Shown: one piece after another, positions 33,060-45,697 of the stretch | Layout: each line of letters begins with the position of its first letter | Numbering within the stretch: position 1 is the first letter of the stretch | Origin: Strobilurus pachycystidiatus | Lineage: Eukaryota; Basidiomycota; Agaricomycetes; Agaricales; Physalacriaceae | NCBI GenBank assembly: GCA_019915135.1 | Contig: JAHLMK010000007.1 | Location: forward strand, 248,001 to 312,000 | Reading direction: 5' to 3' | Length of the DNA stretch: 64,000 bases | Position numbers and translations under genes: made by a program | The notes under the pieces: generated by a model | The model's database searches: none | The model's input: the letters and a program-made list of their open reading frames with translations, nothing else | What the model was told of the DNA's origin: nothing

Positions 33060-34121
33060 ATGTGCAGCCCGTTCCCCGAATCGCGCTCGGTAAGGACCGC
33101 CCTCCTGCTCGCGTCGGTGCCGAGCCTCGCGACGCCGCACTATCTGGCGCCCGTCATCGCATCCGCAGCGACAGAAGCGCAAGACCGCCTCGTCATCATC
33201 CTCTTCAGCCGTCTGTTCAACGAGCGCGGCGATCGATGGGACGACGTGCATGCCTTGCTCACGTTTGTCTACGTGCAGGCAACCAAAGTGGCGCAGGATT
33301 TGGGCAAGATGCTGCTTAGCGTCGACGTTCTAGTGCGCGGGATGGACTCGGATTCGTCGGTTCCCGACATTGACGGCGTCGACAAGGTGTTCAGAGTACA
33401 AGGAGGTTCGTACACTGTGCTTCATCCCCCGCGAATGTGTAGTGACTGTTTCCAGATGCCATCGCTGCGCCACTACCAATATTACTGGCGCCGGTCCGAC
33501 AAGTCTACCTTCCCATTGACGGCGATGCATCCTTCAGCGTGGATACGTCACACCCCACCATCTCCTCCCGCGAACCTCTTTACCCCGTCGTCGCCCTCGG
33601 CGGCACCTTTGACCACCTCCACGCCGGCCACAAGATCCTCCTTAGCATGGCCCTCTGGATCACTGGCGAAAAGATCATTGTCGGCGTGACAGACGATGCC
33701 CTCCTCAAGAATAAATCGAACAAGGATGTCCTCGAGGACATCACCACACGCAAATACAACGTCCGCCAATTCATGCAACTCTTCGTTCCAGGGCTGGTAT
33801 ACGATATCGTCACAATTAGCGACGTGTACGGGCCTACAGGGACGGATCCTAATATTCAAGCACTCGTTGCCAGCCAGGAGACGCTTTCTGGAGCGCATGC
33901 TAGTACGGTTGCCGTTCGGTTCCCCGAATACCTCTAACCACCTTCTAGTCGCAGAGCATCGAGAAAAGACCGGACTGCCCCCACTCAAGCCATTCATCAT
34001 CGACGTCATCTCGCCAACCTCGAGCAAGCTTGATCCAAGCGATCAGAAGATGATCAAGGAGACGAAGATTAGCAGCACTTTCATTAGGGAGTGGATCGCG
34101 AAGCAGAGAGGCGGGGCATGA
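33060..34121 (+). CDS. Phosphopantetheine adenylyltransferase (CoA synthesis)
   Basis: Transfers AMP from ATP to 4'-phosphopantetheine to make dephospho-CoA, the penultimate CoA step (Cab4-type in yeast). Exons 33060-33405, 33456-33902 and 33949-34121 give 321 aa, close to the fungal norm. The nucleotidyltransferase signature GGTFDHLHAGHKILLS puts the HxGH motif at residues 171-174. The C-terminal KISSTFIREW supplies the second nucleotide-binding motif, ISST, near 305-308. KNKSNKDVLEDITTRKYNVRQF and the FVIDVIS-like FIIDVISPTSSKLD are further family blocks. The N-terminal 150 residues are the variable eukaryotic extension. All junctions close in frame, and the catalytic residues are present. 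Confidence 0.93.
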
Positions 34122-35239
34122 CTAGGACAGCCAAGAAGTGTACAATCTAATCGTGTATATCTATTGTGAGGACATTTTTACTTCGGAGCGGGACGCTGTG
34201 ATATTGGGAGGCAGCCAATGGACAAGGAGGGCCGCTCATAAAGTCCATGTTCGGGGGCAAGGTGGGTACAGTCGTTCTCAAGACCGGCCTATATCTCGTG
34301 TCCGGGCCGTCAACGTTTCAGACTTCAATTTGTGGCGCATTCGCTTCATGTCGACGCTGAGAGGAGATGCTCATTGATAGACCATATGGGATAATTCTGA
34401 CTCCCTCATTGCCTGTATCTCGGGTAGGAAGGAGTGGGCACTAATTTGCCTTTCATCCCGTCAGAAAATTAGTACTAGCAAGAGGAAATCAGCGACATTT
34501 TTTCCACGCTTTTTTCTCACTATGCATGTCGGCGGTCGCTCTGCAATCCCGAAGCTCGAAGCTGCCAGGAAATTAACACACCTCCCGCCACAGTTCGGCA
34601 GCGCCACTGGCCCACTGCGTGTCACTGTAACAGGCCTAGTCGTGTCCCAAGATATTTCATTTCACATGATAGATACATAGTATCGTTGAGATCAAGGTGC
34701 GTATACTATAGTAAGCTGGTGAAGAAAGCGACGTGCAGCGTGCGGGCGTATAACAAATCTATGGCTACTCGTACATGCGTATACAAGGTCATAATCACAT
34801 CATCTTTGTTCGTTAAAAGAGCACAGAAGGTGAGCTCAATGCATCGTCAAAGTGGTCTCAATCTCGAATGCCATTTAATCACCCCCGATGCAAAGTATCG
34901 TTGACAACTTTCTTCCGACACCTTTCCTTTTCTCTTTATAGGCCTTGCGGTTTGACCAGTAGGTCGGGGGGCCAGAACGCCGGCCAGAAGGTGCAGATTT
35001 GCTGGAACGCGGTACTTGCAATCTTGGTCGTGAAGATGAATTGTACTTAGTAGCGTGCGGACCATCGATGGCGGAAGACGCAGCATCTATAGGATCGAGG
35101 TGAGCATTTCACGACGCCAGCTGTTGATATGCGCACGCTCAGACTCTCCATACACGGAGGAGGTATCGGGAGGTGATCCACGGAGGGGTAGTAATTCCTT
35201 CAAAAGCTCTATCAGCATGCAAAGTACTAGCTTGTCTGG
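34122..35239. other. Intergenic, no gene recognised
   Basis: About 1.1 kb with only short open frames. No RNA or repeat was identified. Confidence 0.35.
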
Positions 35240-35669
35240 TCATTCGAAACGGTGGCTCACCACAGCGCTTTCGGGAAAGTCCTGCGCCCATTTTCTCCTC
35301 CGTCTGACCTGCATCCTCTTCTTGAGCTTGGAGGGTAGACGAAACCACAATTTATCCTTATACACAAGAAGACTTCGGCGCCGGTGGTACTCGGTTGCTT
35401 TATCCATCGACCTGGGTGTGTAAGGGAGGCATCAGATATCAAAGGTGAGCTAGATTTTAGAACACTCACGAGCTGAGCCCAGTACTGTAATCGTCCTCGT
35501 TGTGATAGGCGATCCCGCTGCCATTGTTAGATGCGGCGGTGTCTCGCTCGAGGTGGTGGTCTCGCTCAGCGCGGTGGTTCAACGCATCGCGCAAAGTAGA
35601 GCTTAGCGATCCTATGACTGCCCCTATAGTAGCGCCAGCTCCCGCAAACCCTGCTAAGGATGCAGCCAT
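35240..35669 (-). CDS. Small hypothetical protein with glycine-rich hydrophobic segment
   Basis: Two exons (35470-35669 and 35240-35411; intron gtgagt...cccag) give 123 aa. The N-terminus MAASLAGFAGAGATIGAVIG is a glycine/alanine-rich hydrophobic segment that could insert in a membrane. A polar, histidine- and acid-rich middle follows (RAERDHHLERDTAASNNGSG), then a basic C-terminus (MDKATEYHRRRSLLVYKDK, KLKKRMQVRRRKW). The family is not recognised. The donor is a perfect consensus and the frame rejoins exactly, which supports a real gene. A second gtgagc inside exon 2 could mark another intron, so the C-terminus may differ. Confidence 0.45.
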
Positions 35670-37053
35670 GATGGATGAGAAGAGAGGATGAAGGTGGAGA
35701 AGCCGTGCAATCCTGCCGTACGTCTTCCTGTGACCATGAGACACAAGGGACGGATGTTATCAGGTATGGCATGGTACGAATAGATTATACGACAGGCTAA
35801 ATGCGGACTAAGAGCAGCGCCGATATAGCGGAATCGGATGAATCGAGGATTCACAGATCTTGTAGTGTTTCGAAAAGATCAACAGAATGATCATGATCAA
35901 AGCTGATGCTTGCCAGATATGCGAAACATTGGTTCGAAACATGTGAGAGCCAACTACACGACCGTCTTCGGCATCTTTGCAGTCCAACAAAGACCTTACG
36001 TCAGTAACGAAAGGAGGGAGCGGAAAATGCCGAAAGCGTCATCAGTGTTGATTCGTGTCGGTGTCCAGATTTGGAGGTAGCGCCCTCTGCCTTGGACGTC
36101 GACGATGGTCGTGTCGATATCTCTGTCACTCAGATGACATATTGTCTCGCTGACATCAAGGCCCCTGCTGAACTTGTCGGCATAGAATACGCTGCAGCCA
36201 CCTGGCGATAATATTAATAGATGGTTCACAAGCAGGAGAGAGACAAAGACAGGATAAATGCGAAGCGAGCAGTTGGATTGCCGTTGAGAACTGTTTCCAT
36301 GAGGCCTGAGGGCTGCAAATTGACACAAGAATGACACGTTATGATAGACTGAATGGTTAGGCAAATGCAGGCCCCCAAACGCTCTCTGGAGTCCGAAACT
36401 GTGTCGCCAGCTCAGATTTCCTCACTTTTGAGGTTTTATCGAGGTGCAGCGGACCCACTGCCCTTCTTATGTTGAACGTTGAGTGTCCGGTACTTCGTCC
36501 TTCCGTGACTGAACCAAGACTGACCTATCCATTTGCGAGCTGAGGAGGGTGTGAGGAAGCCTTCGGAAGGGAGCGGAAAATGCCGCATCGTCATCAATTC
36601 CGATTTGTCATACTTTCGGCTTCCCGAGTTGGAAGTCGCGCGGCTCTTCTGCGTCGATGATGCCCATACTTACTTATTATCATCGATATCTCTCTATCCC
36701 GCCGGTAAACCCAAGCTGCGATGTACACGTGTCATTGCGGAATGCGTCTCGACCTTTGGCTGCTTTGCTATCAGCACTAGCTGGAGCTATCGGGACTACA
36801 TGCTGACTGAAACGGTGCCATTGTTACGGCCACTGACGGGGAGCTACTTACGAGCGTTCTTGACAGTGCCCTCAGCAGCCGCGAGGTTACGGTAGACGCG
36901 ATGCCCACGCGCTTCGGAGCTTTCGGCCTAATATTCACCAGTGACTCAATCCGTGCCGGAGCACGGTGTCTGAATCAGCACAATGATGTCCAATGTCCCC
37001 GTCTTTCTGATTCTTGCACTGGGCGACCAACTTCGTCTTGAACGAATAAACCA
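35670..37053. other. Intergenic, no gene recognised
   Basis: About 1.4 kb. A minus-strand frame at 35996-36364 and a plus-strand frame at 36533-36895 (about 120 codons each) have no family match. A short motif, gagcggaaaatgccg, occurs twice, near 36017 and 36568. Confidence 0.35.
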
Positions 37054-39028
37054 ATGGCGTCAACATCACCATCCACATTGACAATGGCACTGCGGTGGCA
37101 ATCCTGGGGCGCAGCGTGGCGCTCATCGTATTGGTTCGTCACGTTCGTCGTATGGCTAGGTACGAGAATTGTCGTTCATCGCTCGTACTTGTTCAAACGT
37201 TGTTGTAATATAGGTGTTCTGACGGATTTAATCGTGTACTCCATCATCGTTCCTGTGATCCCGTTCGAACTGCAGGACTTGGGGTATTCTGATGTCTCAA
37301 CTTTGACTGGATGGCTCCTCTTTTCATACGTGGGTATCACACTCATCCATCTTCTGGTACACTTTTGAATGCTCACATGATGTGTGTTAGTCTGCCGGTC
37401 TAGCGACATGTACGTCCATCGTCGTTCTTCGGCTCAATGCTAAACGGACCTGGACACTACAGCGACGATATTCGTTTCGATGTTCGCAGAAAAATACAAA
37501 TCCCGCCAGATTCCACTCCTAATCGGAAACACCTTGCTCATCGGGTCGCAGATCATTTTCATGGAAGCGCCGAAGTTCTGGGTTATGTGTCTCGCGCGAG
37601 TCTTGCAAGGCATCGGATCTACTATGGTGTGGGTTGTGGGCTTGGCCCTGATGTAGGCTTCTTCCTGATTTTGAGATTAAGAAATGCGTGATTGATTTCC
37701 TTCCCGACAGATGCGATGTTACGCCTGAGGTGCTTGTTGGACGTCAGTCTGTGGTTCGAGCTCGGTGTTTAGAATCATATCCTAATATACATTGCAGGTC
37801 AACTTGGTCTGGCCCTCTCAGGATTGACGATTGGGTTTGTAGCTGTCCTACATACTCGTATTCAGAGCCTTATCAACGTCTAGAACGCTAATGGGTCCTC
37901 CTCTCGGTGGAGCCTTATACTCACACTTCGGATTTCGCGGGCCTTTCATCCTAGGCATCATCTTTGCCTTTGTAGACACAATGGGCCGAATCCTCATTGT
38001 TGAGAAGAAACCTGCTAATGATATTGCTGGCTCCCCGGATTTAGAGAAGGCCGATGAAACCTCCGCCGTTGAGCAGGCCCAAAACGACAGCGAAACCGCT
38101 GGTACCATTGCTGCTGATGTGAATGTCTCGCCATCGGTTTCTCCGCCGATTGTAAGCTTCACTCGCGTCCTCTTGACGTTGGCGCGTTCTTCCAGAGCCA
38201 TCGTCGCTGGGTCTATTGGGATAGCATATGGGTGCGTGCACAGTTATTTTCGACCTCCTTTTGATCATAATGCTTTCCATAGTCTTCTTGCTGGTTCACA
38301 AGATACAGTACTTACCCTACACCTTAACGACATCTGGGGCTTGGACTCATCCAAAGTTGGTCTGGTCATGCTAGCCGCAGTTATTCCAACTATCTTCGGT
38401 ACGTCTGGAGTCCTCTCTTCGATGTCTTTCTCTTGCGATTACTGATCCGAATTCTGTCCAGCTCCCCCGATCTTCGGTTGGCTGTCAGACAGGCATGGCA
38501 CTGCATGGATCATGCTTCTTGGCTTGCTTTTCACGATCCCATGGTGCGGGGCTATGATAGTCGAGGCATCTTTGGGTCTTTTCATCGCGTCGTATGCGCT
38601 CCAGAGTAAGCATTGCGTAAGACATCCTTCATAGGCCAGAAACTCATTCATCACGCAAGGCTTCTTCATATCGAGCGTAGTATCACCTCTGTGTGCCGAG
38701 CTCGCTGCCGTCGGGAGGAGCATAGACGGCATTGGCTACGCCCACGTCCATGGCATTTTCAATTTTACTTTCGGTTTTGGAGCGACTCGTAGGTGTCTAT
38801 GACCCTCTTCTTATACTTCGATAGTCACATTTCACAGTGGGTCCCATTATCGGTGGTCATTTCTATGACCACCTATCTCGCGGGTTTATGGCAACGTATA
38901 CGTTCCTCGTGGGCATCCTGGGATGCTGCGCCATATTGACCTTCTTTTACTCTGGAGATGTTTCTGTCGCGTTCCAGATATACCACCGTGGTGCTATCAA
39001 GCTTGAAAGGCGAGGGAACGCGGCTTGA
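37054..39028 (+). CDS. Major facilitator superfamily transporter (DHA1-like)
   Basis: Proton-coupled exporter type of the plasma or vacuolar membrane; substrate unknown. Eleven exons fit in frame: 37054-37159, 37214-37329, 37391-37409, 37463-37652, 37711-37742, 37798-37834, 37884-38231, 38283-38398, 38462-38605, 38660-38788 and 38838-39028, giving 475 aa. Twelve hydrophobic segments are readable, starting SSYWFVTFVVWLGVLTDLIV and ending TYTFLVGILGCCAILTFFYS. The loop 2-3 signature is relaxed in the N-half (MFAEKYKSRQIP, residues 87-98). The C-half copy, GWLSDRHG, is clear at 327-334. A hydrophilic central loop (residues about 205-260) separates the halves. MGPPLGGALYSHFGFRGPF resembles motif C regions of drug:H+ antiporters. 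The exons of 19, 32 and 37 nt are very short, but each has GT-AG borders. Confidence 0.88.
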
Positions 39029-39681
39029 AGTTGATTTTCGACGTACTAGAGTAGCCATATATACTTAGTGATATCATGTAAAATAAATGTCGACTCTTCA
39101 CCTCACCATGCGCGTCGCGAATAGTCTGGGTGCACGTATAGACCAAGAAATCCCCGTTCTCGGTGTAAATGACGCGCCGCTCAATCGGACCGGGCTCTCA
39201 CCGCCTTTTTTCTACGCGTAGCGGAACCTGAGAGAACGCCACGTAGACCCAGAAAGCTGGTTCCAAGGAGAAAGCTCGGGCCCATTGTCGGCATCGCTCA
39301 GTGCGCAAACTGATAGTCTCAGCGTGCGAGTGAATGCATGAGTACACTATGTGTATGTACAGAGGCAAGTCGTACATTCCACGTGGGAGGTCGGGCAGAT
39401 GTCGGAGTTTCCGTAACTCAGATCATGCGTCATGACGCGTGGATATGTGCGAGCATCTCTCATTTTGCACTCACGTTTTGCTCGAGATGTCCGTCTATCT
39501 CCAGATACTGGTCGTTCTTTTGCTTTGACATTATGTCCGCCAAGGGCCCTATCTATCACTGGAACGGCTTAATGTCGGAGATTCGGCCCGTTGATCTTAG
39601 ATGGCGTTATCTACTTGAAGGCTTGAACCGTTCTCCCCACCGGTTTAAGGTCCCGCTTGTTCCGCTACCACCACGTCGACC
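39029..39681. other. Intergenic, nothing seen
   Basis: The 3' flank of the transporter and the promoter of the propeller gene. No gene recognised. Confidence 0.4.
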
Positions 39682-40829
39682 ATGGCTTTTCGCATACTCG
39701 TGGCCTCGTACTCTAACAGCGTCTACACGTTGGAATTCAATCCTACGGCGCGTTCTTTGACTCGCCTTCATGCTGTTGCCGTTGGGCATCATCCGTCTTG
39801 GATCACTCCTCATCCGGAAGACCGCTCCTTAATCTACACCGGTCTGGAACAGACAGATGGCAAGATCATTGCGTTGAAGTACGACGCCAAAGGACAAGGA
39901 ACTGTCGTTGCCGAGGCGCCTAGTGGTGGGGCTGATCCATGTTCTCTGCACGCCACCAACGACGAGCTGCTTATCGCAAATGTACGCTCAAATTCGCTCA
40001 CAGGGATATAACTTCTGACTCGCCCTTCCCTCACTTACTAGTACTCGTCAGGCGGCGTCTCTGTTCTGCCCATTTCCGCAGAATCACCTTACATTCTCTC
40101 TCAGACTGCGGTCACGACCCAACTTTTGGGTTCAGGCCCAGATCTGGAGCGTCAAACGTCTTCTCACCCTCATCAGGTCTTTGCGCACGGTAGCGAGATA
40201 CTTGTGCCCGACCTTGGTGGGGACCGAGTACACACATTTGCAAAGACTGTGAAGACATGGTCGTCCATTCGGAGCATCGGATATCGACCAGGCGACGGTC
40301 CTCGACACGTCGCGTATCACGGCATGTCTTCTCTACAGTGGTATAAACCATCTCTGATCGAAAATCTCATATAGGCGATGTTTTGTATACCCTTCTGGAA
40401 TTGAGTAGCAGTCTTTCTGCTCACCGGTCCGGAGCCTTGATCAAGATCGTCACCACCATGTCAAATCCTCCAGCTCGTCCCAACGACATGCTCGCCGCCG
40501 AGATCCTGATCCCTGAAGTCAACACCAGCTTCCCTACCCCGTACATCTACGTCTCCAACCGCAACGACCCGTCACCTGAGGGGGACTTGATTTCCATCTT
40601 TGCCATCGAATCCAACGGTGCTCCCAGGCTTGTGAAGGAGGTTCGGACAGGTTTGAAACACGTTCGAGGTATTGTGTTCGGTGGTCCAGATGACAAGTGG
40701 CTGGTTATGGGAGGGGTATTCGGCGGTGGTGTCAAGGTGTTCGAACGCGTAGAAAGTGGGTCGAATCTTGTGGAGGTGGCGTCAGCTACAGATGCTGCCG
40801 ACTCGCCCACCGGATTTTTGTGGCTGTAG
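39682..40829 (+). CDS. Lactonase-type seven-bladed beta-propeller
   Basis: Family of 6-phosphogluconolactonase (YbhE type) and carboxy-cis,cis-muconate cyclase; the substrate here is unknown. Exons 39682-39981, 40042-40321 and 40375-40829 give 344 aa. Family blocks: FRILVASYSNSVYTLEF, VGHHPSWITPHPEDRSLIYT, GGADPCSLHATNDELLIANY, SGGVSVLPI, HPHQVFAHGSEILVPDLGGD, GDGPRHVAYH, YIYVSNRND and GLKHVRGIVFGG. The His and Asp/Glu residues that line the propeller centre are present. The second intron has no usable GT donor: the only joint that keeps the family frame is CACG|gcatgt to catatag, which makes it a GC-AG intron. An intracellular enzyme is likely, as there is no signal peptide. Confidence 0.85.
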
Positions 40830-42347
40830 TGAAAGAAATTCTTGATAGAAGTGATCGATAAAGTAGGGTGCGATTTATCACATTACTCGTAGTGCCAAGT
40901 GACGCTCAGTTAAGTCCAAGATCCCTCTGGGAATTTCATATCCTGCAGACCATGACGAAAAGGAGGCTCTCAACATCGTTCAATGACGCGGCACCGACGC
41001 TTCTGCAGGCTGCATATCATGTCATTCTGCCAATGAAGCGAGTCTGTGGCCAGCCGAATGCAATGGCAATGTTAAACGGTAGAAGCACGTACGTATCTGC
41101 AGCGGCAGTTAGTCGAACAAATTGTATCGAAAAGATAAGACTGACCCATTTGACGCTGGCGGGAACGCGACTTCGGACTATCAGCATATATAAGACACCC
41201 CGAAGTAGACTTCATGCCAGGAGGCAAGAACGCTGCGGATGGAAAAATGCTCATCCGCCTTCAAGTTTGTCTCGTACGCGGCTTTATTTTGTCGACGGTA
41301 GATCCTGTGTCAGGCAGCCAGGCTGTCACCGGAGCTAATGGAGAAAAAGAAGGTCGGAGGCTGGAAAAGTTCCGAAGCACGTACTCAAAGATCCAGAGAT
41401 AACCACGTTTTGTCCACGCGCGTAAGATGCTCGGAGCACTTGATCGTTGAAGAACGCTGATCCGGGTGCGAGCTCGGGAGACGGCCAGATAAGAATAGGT
41501 TCAAGAGCGTGCACGGTCGCATGAATGCCGGAGAGACACCGACGATTCTCTGGAGTGCCTCTGGAAATGAACTGTCAAAGCATGTAAAAGAAGTCTTGGC
41601 AGAGATTCACGTACATCTCGGACTGCCATATTTCCTTCTGAATTGCGTATAATGCTACTTACCATGATGTCAAAAGTCCATATCCCCGGCGAGTAGTCTT
41701 TCTTCTTTATATGAAGATGTGATGCTCAAAATTATCACTAGAGCTAAGTGAGTTACCGTGAGAATAGGAAGCCAGTAGCGGGCACTGATCAGAAAGCATG
41801 TTCTTTAGACCCGAGGTTTTGAGAATACTGTAGCTATTTACTTACATGCCTGAGTCGAGGCAATATTGTAGTCCAGAGGAACAAATTCTTTGAGAATATA
41901 AGCGAGACCGAATAGAACCAGATTAGAAAGAGCAAATAGAGCAGAGACTTGCGGTTTTTTAGCAGTAGAATTGGTAGCTGGGACGACGGATTATCTTTCA
42001 AAACGAAACCCACCCCAACCAAGATCTACGAGACTCTTATAGCTCTTGTCGGTCCACAGGATCAATTGTAAGAGGAAGGGTCAGAATTGAATGTCATTGC
42101 TGAATACGCGAATTATATCTCTATAAGATTGTCAAGTAACTGCTACAACTATATGAAAACCACATCTCCAGATAACTTATCCTACACGCCGGTCTCCATT
42201 GACTGCCACATATGGTTCTGGTGCTGGATTATGTCCATGGCCATGCTCTTGATGCTGGGTCATCTCCGATACATTCGTCAAATACGTGCCCCAATCGTCC
42301 AGTCTACACCCACATAAGCACCAAACCAACAACGAAATGAAAACGAC
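40830..42347. other. Intergenic, no gene recognised
   Basis: About 1.5 kb. A TATATAA lies near 41186, but the open frame after it (41214-41402) is short and unrecognised. Confidence 0.35.
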
Positions 42348-45300
42348 TCACTCAAATCCACTCGGTGCACTAGACCACATCGCAATCGTATCATTCATCG
42401 TCGCGACCGGAGGCGGCCTCAGCACAGGCGGAGACTCCATCGCCATCGTCCCATACCCATCGTCATAGCCCATATACGAACTAGAAGCAGGATCCGACGA
42501 CGGAGGGATATCAAAGAACTGCGACGAGTTCAGGAAGTTGTAGTCCTGCTGGTGCCCGTTCGCATTTTCGAGCCCATTTCCAAGAGTCCAGTCTTCTGTG
42601 CCCATCTGCTGCTGACGTGGCTGACTCGAGAAATTGACCTGCCCATGTAACGGAATCCGCCCCAGCTCGTTACTATACATCGGTAGTGTGAACGACATCT
42701 GTTCCTCTTCTGGTTGCTGAGATGGAGGCGGCGGCGGGGGAGATAACCTATTCCGTAAAGTAGACGCTATGATCGTCGGCAGCTCAGGAACAGCAACACT
42801 CGAAGATGATGCCGGATTCTGATTCCTCGATGCCCCGAAATCCTGCCTCGACGCCACCCTCCTCGTCCCCGCGATGATCCTCGGCTTCTCGATCTCCGGC
42901 AAATCATCCACTGCGCTGACAGGCGTAGCAAGATTGTGTGGACTATCCGCGTCCCTCTCTCGTTTGTTGCTAGGACCCGGACTCTGATTCGGTAATGGTA
43001 ATTCCCCCACAGACGCTAGTTCGTAGAGAATATCCCTGATTAGAACCTCAGTCGACCGAACCCAGGGCCAAAGATAATGAATTTGAACATACCAAAGTCG
43101 ACCAGCAATATGCCACCTGAGCGAAGGCATGAGATTTCGTCGATTTGTCAGACGAGCAAACCACCCACCTCGACTCCAGATTGTGCAACATCTTCATGCA
43201 CTTGTGCACATCGCCCATCTCCTTATTCGGGTCAATCGAGAGTCCAGAACGCTGTCCTCCCCAAATATTGAACAGCAACACGATCCCCGCCGTGAACGTC
43301 GCCATCTAATCAATCCCAAGACATCAATCAATACCAAGTCCATTACACAGGCCGTGAATCCTGGCTTACACTAATGTGCGGCATCGCAATACTCCTCTTT
43401 GAATGGATATCCACGACATGCGAGCATGACCTCGCCGCATTGGTGCATATCGCTAAGGACGGGAAGGACAGTGGCGAGGGGTTCTTGGGCGTCGGGATGA
43501 AGGGCCGATGGATGAGGATCTGTAGGTGATAATACGAGATGTACAAGTGGGCGGATTGGTCGAAGTGGAGCAGGTTCTCGCGGTTGGGGTCCCACCGTAC
43601 TACAAGAGTAGTGTGTTTGGTTCAAGACAGGTGAGAGGGAGGATGTACGAGAACTCACGATGGTCTGGTATCGAATCAACCCATCGGTTTAGTGCAGAGT
43701 CCAGTTCAGCGACAATGTGCTGTTCCCACTGATTGCCTACGAGGCCCAGGAGGATCTTGCTCTTGTTCAGTGAGTACTGCAATGACCCATTAATGAGTCA
43801 GTAGATATTCCGAGGGAAGGGTACTCACGATGGTTCTCAAACAGAACGACAGCAGCTGATTCAACCGCAGGTGAGTGTTGAAATATGTAACGTAAGACAC
43901 TTTCCCCGGAGGCTGCTTGAACGCCTGTCCAGGGTCTTCGGTCTCCCAGTATTCGTCATCACATTCCGCAGGAAAGTCGATATCGATACTACGAGTGCAA
44001 TGTCAAATTTGCGCCGTCAACCACAAGAAGAAACAACGTACTCTTCGTCCTGTATTGCACATGGTCTTCCCAGAGCGGAGGAACTTCCCCGGTCCATAAC
44101 GACTAGGATCCTAGCGTTATAAGTAAGGACAGAGAAGGCTTCAACGAAAGTCTTTATCGGACCAAAAAGCTCGCTTCCAAAGCTCAGTTTCCACTGCGTT
44201 TTTTGTGTTGTTTTTCTTTCGTCTGTGCGCACCGACGTCTTGTGCTAGACGAATGCCGACACCAACCATGGTCCATGATGCCTGAGGGGCTGAAGACCCC
44301 GACAGAAACTCCGTAAATAGCTACGTGGTAGTTGGTTGAGGCCGCGCTTTCATTGCATAAGAATAAGAAACCCACCACATAGACCTGCAGGTCGTACAAG
44401 ATCGGTGGGGACATGAGCGACTTGCGTATAACCTGCACTTGGTTGAACCACTTCCAGCCGCTGGAGTGCCTAGATGTTTCGCCATCCAATAGCACACGAT
44501 CGTCATCCGAATAGCGCGAGGCGCAGGCGCAGACAAGAAGAACTACAGACGCAAATTGGTCATCCCTGTGATGAAGTCCATCCGCGAGTGCACGATCAAA
44601 TGTGGGTCGATGGAGTAGGGGAAGGAGGATGTTGAGACGCGAAAAGTAGAGCTCGACGAGGTCGTGAAGGAGGTCATCGTCAGGGAATGCGTATGATGGA
44701 GACACAGGCTCCTTTACTTCTCCGTGAGTCTCCCACTGATGCTACGTTAACACTTGAAAGCGCCAGTCAGAGACCATGCTCCACTCACTGGTAAAATGCT
44801 CCAGAACTCGGGCCGACTTGAGGGAGGAATCGAGATCGGGCCCTGGTAGACATTGCCGCCCAAGTATCCACTCTTGAGATCAAGCGCGGTCTTGATGAGC
44901 TGTGCCCCACTAGACTTGCCGAAGAACCTGTAACCATTCCCGTCCGGAGCCCGCGACTGGTTGAGGTTGTCGACGAGAGTTAGATGCTGGAGTTCCTCCT
45001 CGAGCAGCTTCTCCTCGGCCGAGTTGAAGGAGTTTCCGTATCGCTTGACGGAGGGGCCGCACTTCATGTTGGCGGTGGTGGCATGGTGGACGGCGCGCAT
45101 GATGTCGGGGACGTTGGCGTTGTTGGGCTCGACCAGCCACGGGTCTTTGCTAAATCTGCTGCCTAATTCCTTGGTGAAGTCCGCCTCAGGCATGAGCTGT
45201 GCAATGTCAGCAAGTGAGAATAGCTTCGTTGGCCGCATACCCTATGCAACAGCTGATCCATCTTTTCGATGCGTGTCTCCAGACTTTCAACATATCTGGC

Positions 45301-45697
45301 ATGACCGTTAGTGGGTGGGTAGTATTCGTGTTGAGCATGATGCACCCTTTTGAGGGTCCGCGTTTCTAATAGCAGATGCTGCAAATTCCTTCCAAGTCGG
45401 ACGGGTAGTGCTCACCTTTGCCGCCTCGACATACGTGCAGTCAAAGTTGTACGCGATGCAATTTGAGCATTGATTTCCAGGCATCTGCACGCCGTCGCCT
45501 GCGTAAAGATCAATTCGTTTGTTCCTCCGATACTGCATAGCAAGACTTGCATCGAACTACGCGCAAGGGTGCTGTCAGCTTTGTGTACAAATCCATGGCC
45601 GGCACGTACTCTTTTTTCGACGGCAAACGTCGCAAGCGCGCAGAACTCTGCGCTTTTTGCTCTGATTCTCGCCATCTTCGTCTTCGTTGCTCGACAT
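42348..45697 (-). CDS. Zn2Cys6 transcription factor with fungal-specific TF domain
   Basis: Nuclear DNA-binding regulator. From the ATG at 45697 the protein starts MSSNEDEDGENQSKKRRVLR and enters the zinc cluster: ACDVCRRKK, then IRC, then DGVQMPGNQCSNCIAYNFDC. The KRGPSKGYVESLETRIEKMD linker and coiled coil follow. The middle homology region reads DLLHDLVELYFSRLNILLPL, LHRPTFDRAL, ASWTMVGVGIRLAQDVGAHR, ALGRPCAI, CDDEYWETEDPGQ and MATFTAGIVLLFNIW. The C-terminus is Ser/Gln/Pro-rich and ends PSGFE. About a dozen short introns separate these blocks; most joints are clean. One is not: between IRC (exon ending 45549) and DGVQ no GT-AG pair restores the frame. Either the splice is unusual or the zinc cluster is broken by one base. 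The target pathway is unknown. Confidence 0.82.

Noticed and set aside
36017..36600. The repeated gagcggaaaatgccg motif as a possible miniature transposon
   Set aside because: Similarity extends over only about 25-30 bases. There are no inverted ends or target duplications.
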